Assembly (NCBI GenBank): GCA_028285035.1
Contig: JANQQF010000062.1
Location: 62,001 to 126,000, forward strand
Direction of reading: 5' to 3'
Source: Phycisphaerae bacterium
GTDB taxonomy: Bacteria > Chloroflexota > Anaerolineae > 4572-78 > J111
DNA length: 64,000 nucleotides
Part shown: in pieces, positions 17,710 to 26,500 of the stretch
Numbering within the stretch: the stretch's first letter is position 1
How the letters are laid out: every line of letters starts with the position of its first letter
The notes under the pieces: model-generated
What the model saw: the letters and a program-made list of their open reading frames with translations, nothing else
What the model was told of the DNA's origin: nothing
Databases searched by the model: none
Made by a program: the position numbers and the translations under genes

Positions 17710-19124
17710 CACAACATCCATTTGGCAACCTGTTCTTGCAAAAACGTACGGGTTAAATTGTGGATTGTATATCGACGTTCCGTTAAATTCCCGTAACTAT
17801 CAACTAGGTTTAAGATAGCAAGATGGCTCAAGGTATCTCTGACCACGGGCTCTTCGAGTTCAGTAAGGTGGGTGAGATAAGCCACATCACCTCCTTTTTC
17901 CGGGACTAATGGCATAGCTAGAAATACACGCCGCGTAATCTCATCCAAACCGTCCCAGGCTCGCCGATAAATAAAGGTGTAAAGCGATTCGATCTTATGC
18001 CCCTGTGCTTGCTCTAAATCAGCCAACACCATATCTAAAGGATGGACGTGGGTTTGCCCCACGACAAGGCGGATAGCCAGGGGGTTACCTCCTACTAATT
18101 CAAAGATTTTTTTCAGGTCCTCATCTTTAGCTGTTTCTAAGTGAGGTAGGTTATGTAGTCGAGCTTCATGTCGAATTAAACGTAATGTATCATCTTCAAG
18201 TAAGCCAGGTAAATTGTAATGATAAAGCCCAGACTCATAATGGAGAGATTGCCGCGAAGTTAGAATAATTTTACTGGGTTGGCTCAAATCTCGAAGGGTA
18301 GGTAGTAAAATCTCAATATCAGCTATGGTTTCCAAATTATCAACTACAATTAAATGTCTGCCTTCTTTTAATTTAGTTCGTAAAGCGATAAGGCTATCTT
18401 GAAGAGATAGAGGAGCTTGTTTGGTTAGTTCAGGCATTAGTTGAGCCGCTAATTTGTCAACTAAATCTTCTGTCGTTAAGGCTGGCTGGTGAACTGGCTT
18501 GATGCCGCCGCCCAAATTGAAAATTTGTTGACGAGCACTGACCCAGGCAAAATCGTCAAATAGATTAGCCTGAATCATCCGCCGAGAAAGAGCATCTGCC
18601 ACAGAGGTTTTACCTAGGCCTCCCATCCCTGTAATAAAGATGAGCCAAGGTAAGTCTGGGCTGACTACCAAGTCGAAGAGAGTTTGCAAATGAGATTCCA
18701 CACCAATAAGTTCAGTATAACTCGGAGCTTCTAGTCGTTGTTTGAGCCGAGTACAGTGCTCTTTTCTGAGGGTTTTCTCTTCATCATAAATAACTGTCGT
18801 TAAATATGATAATGCCTCTTTTTGCATACGATAAGCAGTTGACTCTGCTACATTTAGGGAATTTGCCACCGCGTGCATAATACGATTATCTAAAAACCGT
18901 TTACGTAACAAAGTGGTATGTGACTCATACTCTATGGCTAGTGTATCAAGGGCCCACAGCAGCACTTCATTAGTTGCCTGACGTACCCTCTTACCAGATT
19001 GATGTTGTTCACGATAAATCAATAAATAATCAATCGGGCTACGCTCAACATTAGGTCGATGCCAATCCTGTAAAGCGGTGTGAACATCTTGTCGCAATTT
19101 TTCGGATGATAATGCATTATCCAT
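17709..19124 (-). CDS. NB-ARC STAND ATPase with N-terminal HTH-like region
   Basis: A 471-residue protein. The N-terminal 130 residues are helical and include a helix-turn-helix-like segment (HAVANSLNVAESTAYRMQKEAL). An NB-ARC ATPase follows with Walker A GMGGLGKTS (166-174), Walker B HLIVVDNLETI (257-267), the sensor segment KIILTSRQ and the GNPLAIRLV motif. A winged helix lies at the end. It lacks the sensory repeat domain usually fused behind NB-ARC; that part is supplied by the TPR protein encoded by the overlapping next gene. A GAGGAGAT ribosome binding site stands before the ATG. It is likely an ATP-dependent transcriptional or signalling switch, though its target is unknown. Confidence 0.88.
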   Translation of the reverse strand: MDNALSSEKLRQDVHTALQDWHRPNVERSPIDYLLIYREQHQSGKRVRQATNEVLLWALDTLAIEYESHTTLLRKRFLDNRIMHAVANSLNVAESTAYRMQKEALSYLTTVIYDEEKTLRKEHCTRLKQRLEAPSYTELIGVESHLQTLFDLVVSPDLPWLIFITGMGGLGKTSVADALSRRMIQANLFDDFAWVSARQQIFNLGGGIKPVHQPALTTEDLVDKLAAQLMPELTKQAPLSLQDSLIALRTKLKEGRHLIVVDNLETIADIEILLPTLRDLSQPSKIILTSRQSLHYESGLYHYNLPGLLEDDTLRLIRHEARLHNLPHLETAKDEDLKKIFELVGGNPLAIRLVVGQTHVHPLDMVLADLEQAQGHKIESLYTFIYRRAWDGLDEITRRVFLAMPLVPEKGGDVAYLTHLTELEEPVVRDTLSHLAILNLVDSYGNLTERRYTIHNLTRTFLQEQVAKWML

Positions 19125-19360
19125 CCCAATATCTCCTCAATCAGTATATGAAGCAAAGCATTTACAATGTTAATAGATTTTTCTAATATACTGGTTTGAC
19201 ATATCATGAAAGGTATGAGTTTATACAAAATTATAGGAGATGAGAGAGTTGTGAGAGATAACTGATAGTATGTAATGTCGGACTGAGTATATTATAATAT
19301 ATACTTTACAATATGCCTAACCTATGTTGATACAGTTATTTATAGAAAGAATTTGTCAAA
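19125..19360. promoter_or_regulatory. Divergent promoter region
   Basis: An AT-rich spacer separates two divergent STAND genes. It contains a nearly palindromic stretch at 19287-19304 with TATAAT at 19293-19298, and a TTGACA at 19196-19201 that lacks a well spaced -10. These are candidate promoter elements only; no transcription start can be assigned. Confidence 0.35.
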
Positions 19361-22300
19361 ATGACACAATTCACATTAGGCGATTTGTTACGCCATCATC
19401 GTACCCAGGCCCTGTTTACCCAAAAAGAACTGGCCAAATTGATTGACTATGACCACACTAGCATTTCTCGTTTTGAGCGTGATGAGCGTCTTCCATCTCA
19501 ATCCTATTTGGTTCAATTTGCTACCACCCTTCAGTTATCGGACACGACTCGAACGGAATTATTTGATCTTTATTACGCTAATATCGGTGAACGAGATGAA
19601 ATTGATATACCTTCCATCATCCAGACACACCATCGCGAGTCTTGGGGCGAGGCACCTGATGTAACTCAATTCTATGGTCGAGATGAAGAGTTAAGTAAGC
19701 TCAGAGAGTGGTTAATCAACGACCGTTGCCGTTTGATTAGTTTGCTGGCGATGGGAGGAACCGGTAAAACGATGGTAGCAACCCGGCTCGCTGCCGAGAT
19801 CTCTGATAATTTCCATTATGTCATTTGGCGAACCCTACGTAACGCGCCTCCAGTTGTTGAAATTTTAATTGACCTTATTCAATTCCTCTCCAATCATCAA
19901 GAGTCAGTCTTACCTATTAATTCTGATAAATTAATTGCCCAACTTTTGAGTTACTTGAAACAACATCGCTGTTTGATCATTCTGGATAATGTAGAAATGA
20001 TCTTACACGAAACCCAAGCTGGTGACTATCAGCCTGAGTATGAGGCTTATGGCCGCCTCTTTCAGCAAATTGGGCAAAGCGAGCATCAAAGTTGTTTACT
20101 CTTAACCAGTCGAGAGAAACCTCGTGATATTGGCCCTTTGGAAAGCATCGAAGGTCCAGTACGAACCCTGAAATTATCTGGTCTTGATCTAAACGCAGCG
20201 ACCCAGGTTTTAACTGATCGAGGCTTATCTGGAACCGAACAGGGCTGGAAACGTCTCGTTCATCACTATTCTGGCAATCCCTTAGCCCTAACCCTAGTCG
20301 CTGAACTGGTGCGAGAGGTCTATGATGGGGATGTCGATGAGTTTCTGGCTGAAGATGAGATCATTTTTGATCAAATTAGCGATGTGATTGCTGAGCAATT
20401 TGACCGCTTATCCAAGCTAGAACAAAGCCTGATGTTTTGGTTAGCCGTCGAACGTGAGCCAGTTTCTCAGCAAACATTGCGTGATAATTTAGCGCAGCCT
20501 GTACCTGCTCGTACGATTATGGTGGCCTTACGCTCCTTACGACGACGGGCCTTAATCGAAAAGACGGCTCCAGGCTTCACCCTACAAAACGTGATTATGG
20601 AGTATGTGACCGATCGTCTGATTAATCTTGTCTGTCGTGCAATTAATGAGGGTCGTTTTACCATTTTGCATCATCAAGGCTTACTCAAAGTCCAGACAAA
20701 AACCTATATTCGACACAGTCAAAATCGGCTCATTCTCCAACCCATCATTGACAATTTGTTGATGACATATGATCTAACAATCCTTGAGCAGCATATCAAT
20801 GATTTGTGGGACAGCTTACGAGCACAAACCTTATTTCGATTGTCTTATGCAGCGGGTAACCTGCTCAATTTACGGTTACGTTTAGCCTCCAATTTGACGG
20901 ATATTGATCTCTCCCATCTCACGATTCGTCAGGCCTATTTACGAGGGATGCAACTCCGTGATACAAACTTTAGTCACGCTCACTTTATCGATACCCTCTT
21001 TTTTGAAACCTTTGGCCTCATTTTGTCCGTGGCCTTTAGTCCAGATGGTCGGCATCTAGCGGCTGGTACCGCTAATGGTGAGATCAGGTTATGGGATCTA
21101 CAGGAAGATCAACAGTTGCCCCCCTTAATCGGACACACCGACTGGGTCAAACGCTTAGCCTTTAGCCCTGATAGTACGATGCTATTGAGTGGCAGTGTGG
21201 ATCAGACTGTTCGAGTGTGGGATCTTACCACGGGCCAATGTCACTACACATTGAGCAACCATTCGGCTGCGGTAACAGATGTAGCAGTTAGCTCAGACGG
21301 CACGCAAGGTCTCAGTAGTAGTCTTGATGGAACCGTTCGGCTGTGGAACCTCACCACAGGCCAAGAGGTTTCGTCTCTACACCGTAAGGTTCCCTTACGT
21401 GCTTTAGCTTTAAGCTCAGATGGGCGATGGCTTTCCACAGGGGATGAGATAGGCCAGATTCAGTTGTGGGATTTCCCACGTCAAAAGCTAGTCGCTACCC
21501 TAACAGACCACAACGACTCGATCCGCGCCCTCTGCTTTAGCCCAAATGGTCAATATCTGGTCAGTGGCGGTAGTGATCAGACCCTGCGTTTATGGGATAT
21601 GCAAACCCAATCGTGTCGTCATACCTTGATTGGACATACCCAACGCGTATTAGCGGTCAGCTTTAGCGCTGATGGCTCATTGATTGTGAGTAGTAGCGAT
21701 GATCAGACGATTCGGGTGTGGAACACCAAAACAGGTGAGCCTGTCAACATCCTACGTGATCACAACGATTGGATACGGGCTGTAGCCTGTCATCCCGCAA
21801 ACCATACCTTTGCCAGTGGAAGTGATGACCAAACCCTCCGTCTGTGGGATTTGTCCAGCGGCCACTGCTTCAAAACTCTACAAGGGTACACCAATATCAT
21901 TTGGTCAGTCGCAGTTAGTCCAGATGGGGCAACCCTTGCCAGTGGGAGTGATGATCGGAAAATTCATCTGTGGGATGTCGAGACGGGGCAACTTCTACAG
22001 ACACTCAGCGGTCATACGGCCCGTGTTTGGGCGATTGCCTTTAGTCCTGATGGAAAAACATTAGCCAGCAGCAGCTATGATCAGACCATCAAAGTGTGGG
22101 ACTTGCAGCGAGGAGATACCCGTCATATCTTACATGGTCACACCGGGCAAATCTGGTCGGTGGCCTTTAGCCCCGACGGACAGTTAATTGCCAGTGGGAG
22201 CGATGATCACACCATTTGCCTCTGGGATGCTATCACTGGAGTTTGTCGTCACACCCTGCACGGCCACACTGCCGCCGTCCGCCAAACAATTTTTAGCTCC

Positions 22301-22870
22301 GCTGGCCATTTATTCAGTTGTAGTGAAGATGGTACCATCCGCCGTTGGGATGTGTCTCAAGCCACCTGTTTGATGACGATGACCGGGCACACTCGCTGGA
22401 TTCGGGCCTTGGCCTTGAGTCCAGATGGTAAGATCATTGCCAGTGGCAGCGATGACCGTACCATTCGCTTATGGAATGCTGATACTGGGCAACTCTTACA
22501 AACCTTATCCGACCAATCTGGCCGAGTCGAAGCCCTAGCCTTTAGCCCTGATGGCCGCTTTTTAGCCAGTGGTGGTAGCGATCGAATGATTCATCTCTGG
22601 CAAGCGGACTCAGGCCAACACCTCAAAACATTATCGGGCCACACCGACCGAATTCGGGCCTTGACGTTTAACCCAACGCAGCCAAATCACTTAATCAGCA
22701 GCAGCCAGGATGAAACCATCAAAGTGTGGGATATTGACCAAAACCTCTGCCGGAAAACCTTTCACCCCGACCGTCCCTATGAACGAATGAATATTACCCA
22801 AGCCACAGGGTTGAGTGCTGTGCAGCGAGCAACCCTCAAACGTCTGGGGGCCATTGAAACCAATGATTAA
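19361..22870 (+). CDS. XRE-HTH, NB-ARC, 14x WD40 STAND protein
   Basis: A 1169-residue STAND protein. It starts with an XRE helix-turn-helix (5-61; QKELAKLIDYDHTSISRFER), then an NB-ARC with Walker A MGGTGKT (131-137) and Walker B CLIILDNVEMI, then a winged helix. A short pentapeptide-like stretch (about 510-545) follows. Finally 14 WD40 repeats run from about residue 550 to 1125, most with the SPDG, SGSDDxTIRLWD and GHT landmarks. Fourteen repeats would form two seven-bladed propellers. The tail after the last blade (MNITQATGLSAVQRATLK) is a recurrent ending of such proteins, from memory of cyanobacterial and chloroflexal relatives. Expected behaviour is ligand sensing by the propellers and nucleotide-controlled oligomerisation. 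It stands divergently next to the split NB-ARC/TPR pair and 440 bases before the start of the secreted-protein island. Confidence 0.92.
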   Translation: MTQFTLGDLLRHHRTQALFTQKELAKLIDYDHTSISRFERDERLPSQSYLVQFATTLQLSDTTRTELFDLYYANIGERDEIDIPSIIQTHHRESWGEAPDVTQFYGRDEELSKLREWLINDRCRLISLLAMGGTGKTMVATRLAAEISDNFHYVIWRTLRNAPPVVEILIDLIQFLSNHQESVLPINSDKLIAQLLSYLKQHRCLIILDNVEMILHETQAGDYQPEYEAYGRLFQQIGQSEHQSCLLLTSREKPRDIGPLESIEGPVRTLKLSGLDLNAATQVLTDRGLSGTEQGWKRLVHHYSGNPLALTLVAELVREVYDGDVDEFLAEDEIIFDQISDVIAEQFDRLSKLEQSLMFWLAVEREPVSQQTLRDNLAQPVPARTIMVALRSLRRRALIEKTAPGFTLQNVIMEYVTDRLINLVCRAINEGRFTILHHQGLLKVQTKTYIRHSQNRLILQPIIDNLLMTYDLTILEQHINDLWDSLRAQTLFRLSYAAGNLLNLRLRLASNLTDIDLSHLTIRQAYLRGMQLRDTNFSHAHFIDTLFFETFGLILSVAFSPDGRHLAAGTANGEIRLWDLQEDQQLPPLIGHTDWVKRLAFSPDSTMLLSGSVDQTVRVWDLTTGQCHYTLSNHSAAVTDVAVSSDGTQGLSSSLDGTVRLWNLTTGQEVSSLHRKVPLRALALSSDGRWLSTGDEIGQIQLWDFPRQKLVATLTDHNDSIRALCFSPNGQYLVSGGSDQTLRLWDMQTQSCRHTLIGHTQRVLAVSFSADGSLIVSSSDDQTIRVWNTKTGEPVNILRDHNDWIRAVACHPANHTFASGSDDQTLRLWDLSSGHCFKTLQGYTNIIWSVAVSPDGATLASGSDDRKIHLWDVETGQLLQTLSGHTARVWAIAFSPDGKTLASSSYDQTIKVWDLQRGDTRHILHGHTGQIWSVAFSPDGQLIASGSDDHTICLWDAITGVCRHTLHGHTAAVRQTIFSSAGHLFSCSEDGTIRRWDVSQATCLMTMTGHTRWIRALALSPDGKIIASGSDDRTIRLWNADTGQLLQTLSDQSGRVEALAFSPDGRFLASGGSDRMIHLWQADSGQHLKTLSGHTDRIRALTFNPTQPNHLISSSQDETIKVWDIDQNLCRKTFHPDRPYERMNITQATGLSAVQRATLKRLGAIETND

Positions 22871-23310
22871 CAACTGAGGCTAAAGGCGAACAGAAGGGCC
22901 CTTCCATTCACCCTACCTTTATGACCTAACTGGAGAGGACCAGCCCTCACCCCAACGACCTATCTATCAACTTGTGATAGACAGATGCCGCCCATCACCA
23001 GCTGACCCAGCACTCCCCACGGTACTCCCTGGATCATTGAAATTTATGACTATCATTTGAGCCTCCCATGTGTTTCAAGAGGCACCACGCGCGTCGTACC
23101 AAAATGAATTTAATCAATCTGGCCAGCGGTCAAGGTTTGGGGAATGCTTTTATCCCCAAACTCATAACCATCCTTATCCTACACCCATACCATTTGCCTA
23201 TCCGCCAAATATTTGCCGATGGCTTTGCGCAAATTGTAGTAGGCAAACGTGAGAGACTTTTGAGAGGGTATTAGGGGGAGGATGTGGTATGTTAAGGATG
23301 TTAGGATAAG
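22871..23310. other. Intergenic stretch without a supported gene
   Basis: Two overlapping short + strand ORFs (from 23068 and 23070) have no ribosome binding site or recognisable product. A short palindrome GAAGGGCCCTTC lies near 22892. GAGAGACTTTTGAGAG near 23250 matches the left arm of the hairpin repeats found after the paralog genes ending at 28492 and 39110. That suggests the decayed gene fragment that follows once belonged to the same array. Confidence 0.5.
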
Positions 23311-23505
23311 AGTAGCTCTGGCATCTCACCTCGATGGTTTATCCGATATCAGTAATGTTTATGAGGTTCGACTATCCCAGATAATGATCGAGTTGGAAAG
23401 TGAGACGGACAACGCTTGGGGGTCACGGTCCGGTAGCTGGGAATTTATGTCTTGATGGGGGTTAAGATTACGCCAGCGGCCACAAAAATTTATTTACCTC
23501 ACAAT
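23311..23505 (+). pseudogene. Decayed C-terminal fragment of a CLCA-like secreted paralog
   Basis: Translation gives DGLSDISNVYEVRLS, then ELE, then SETDNAW, then a one-base shift, VTVR, a stop codon where the paralogs have a Gln codon, and LGIYVLMGV with TKIYLP. In the intact paralogs these blocks occur in the same order at the extreme C-terminus. About 40 codons between ELE and SETDNAW (the VVRLHYHPEVMG region) are missing. Internal deletion, frameshift and nonsense codon together show it is non-functional. It is the relic of another array member immediately upstream of the first intact gene. Confidence 0.85.
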
Positions 23506-23578
23506 TTGGTCAATAGCAGTTTAGCTACAAAATCAAAAAGGATTTCTGTATTGATGGCACCCAAAAAAGGAGAGACGG

Positions 23579-26500
23579 ATGAATCCCCAATTGCTATTTA
23601 AATTTAAATACAATCGACACGATTACAGAGCCTTACTGGCTAGCCTTCTGCTAGTCACAATGCTCAGCTTATGGTTATATCCTAAACCCGTCCTAGCCGA
23701 TGCTCCAACCTTTAATATTAAACATAATTTTGGGACAGGTAACGATCAAACCTGGATAGTAACCATGGGAGATATAGATGGGGACGGACATCTTGACTTA
23801 ATTGTTGGTAATAATGGTCAAAACGAGGTTTATCTAAATGATGGAACGGGTAACTTCTCAGGCATCCGTCGTTTCTTTGGCACCGGCAGTGACCCGACAA
23901 ACAGTGTAGCGGTGGGCGACCTGAACGATGATAGCCACCTCGACCTAGTTGTTGGTAACGATGATGATCAAAACGTAGTTTATCTGAATGATGGCAAGGG
24001 CAATTTTTATAACGGTACCGTTGATGATTGCGACTCGCCACCTGAAGATGTTTATTGCTTTGGCACTGGTGCTGATTGGACAAAAAGTGTAGCAATGGGG
24101 GATATCAATGGTGATGGTGACCTTGATTTGATTGTTGGTAACAATGGTCAAAACATGATTTATTTAAATGACGGCTCAAGCAGTTTTTCTGACGTTGGCC
24201 ATCCCTTCGGTCCATTTGGCAACCCAACCCTAAGTGTGGCAGTAGGGGATTTGGATAATGATGGTGATCTTGACCTGGTCACTGGTAATGATGATCAAGA
24301 TGATAGTGTTGATTTTAGTCAAAACTGGATCTATTTGAATGATGGATGGGGTAACTTTTATAGTGGTCCGATTGATTGTGATGCACCACCAGTAAATGTT
24401 CGCTGCTTTGGTACGGGCAGTGATCGTTCAAGAAGCGTAACGGTGGGAGATGTGGATGGTGATGATGATTTTGATCTAATCGTCGGTAACTTTGGTCAAA
24501 ATATGGTCTATTTGAATGATGGGGCAGGGGATTTCTCTGGAGCCAGTCGCCCCTTTGGTACAGGGGGAGATACAACTACCTCAGTGTCCTTGGGGGATAT
24601 TAATAACGACGGTCATCTGGATCTAGTTGCTGGCAATAATACTCAGAACCTGATTTACCTCAATGATGGAGATGGTAATTTCTCCGGACCCAACCTCCTA
24701 TTCGGGACAGGTGAGGATCGGACCAGTAGTATGGTAGTAGGGGACGTTGATGTTGATGGGCAGCTCGATATAGTTGTAGGTAATACTGCTGGTCAGAATG
24801 TAGTCTATCTAAATGATGGAGGTAGTGGTTTACCAGGAACTCGCCACATATTTACCAGTCACGATCGGACGAATAGTATCTCAGTAGGAGACATTGATGC
24901 TGATGGGTATCTCGATATAGTCGTTGGTAACTATATCGATCAAAATAAGATCTATCTGAATGATGGCGAGGGGAATTTCTCTGATGACCGTTATCTATCA
25001 TTTGGGCACGTTAATGATAAGATTCACGATGTAGCAGTGGGGGATGTTGATGGTGATGGTTATCTCGACCTAGTCGTTGGTAACAATGATCTAGCTGATG
25101 TTAATATAGACAATCAAAATCTAATTTATCTGAATGATGGTGAGGGGAATTTTTATAACGGTACCGTTGATGATTGCAACCTACCTCCCGAGAACGTTCG
25201 CTGTTTTGGCACTGGTACAGATCAGACCAGAAACGTAGCATTAGGTGATGTCGATGGCAATGGTCATCTTGATATTATTACTGGGAACTATAGTCAGACA
25301 AATATGATATACCTAAATGATGGCACGAAAAACTTCTCTGGAGCAGGTCATCCCTTCGGTACAGGTGAGGGTTATACCTTTGATATAGCAATAGGTGATT
25401 TAAATGATGATGGGCATATTGACCTAATCGTTGGTAACAATTATCAAGATGGTGATGAAGATATTGAACAAAACATAGCTTATTTGAATGATGGCGAGGG
25501 CAGCTTTTATAGTGGTGAGGTCAATTGCGCCTCACCACCTGAGAATGTTCGTTGCTTTAGTACCAAGGGATCTGATACTGATAGTGTAGTGGTGGGGGAT
25601 ATTGACGGTAACTGGCATCTCGATATAGTTGTTGGTAACCTAGCTAGTCAAAACGAGATATTTCTAAATGATGGGGAGGGTAATTTCTCTGGGCCTAATC
25701 ATTCTTTTGGGACAAGTGGTGATTATACCAGAAGTGTGGCAGTGGGGGATGTTAATGGTGACGGTCATCTCGATCTGATTATTGGCAACTCTACTAACCC
25801 AATCTCCCTCTCAGGTCATCAAAATCGAGTTTATCTGAATGATGGACAAGGTAACTTAACTGACTCCGGTCGTTCCTTTGGTGCAGGCGACGATATGACC
25901 AATGAGGTAGCGATGGGCGATGTTAACAATGATGGCTCGCTCGATCTAATCCTTGGCAACATTGCTCAAAACGAGATTCACCTAGGGCAACCCCCAGCAG
26001 CCCGACTGCCCAACAACCCACCCCATGTAGCTATTAAACACCCTGGGGATACACCAGCCGTCAACTTTTCTGCTTCTCCTAAAATCCTAGATAAAGATAC
26101 CATTTCCATCACGTATACTCTCTTTGATCTCGAAGGTAACCCTGCCAATATACGGGCCTACTACTCGCCCAATGGTGGGGGAGTATGGCAGCCAGTCACC
26201 TTGACAAATGATACTCAAACCACCAACTTGGTTGCATCACCTTGGCCAACGGGGACCAGCCATACATTAACTTGGCAGGCTGATGCCGATCTGATCAAGA
26301 ATAACAATGTTGCTTTTCGCATCGAAGCTTATCAGAATCTTAGCAACAATCCTGGCCCCTTTCAACGACCCTACATCTCTGCTCAAACCTTCCCCTTTCG
26401 GGTTGAGGCCGCTGAATGGTTTGTCAAGGTGATCAGCGGAACTCAATCCGTTGAAGGCGCTGCAATTTATCAGGCTGGTCAGTTGGTCACGAAAAGCGTG

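Noticed and set aside
23068..23274. 68-codon + strand ORF in the intergenic region
   Set aside because: No ribosome binding site or recognisable domain; overlaps a second ORF in another frame; next to a decayed gene fragment.
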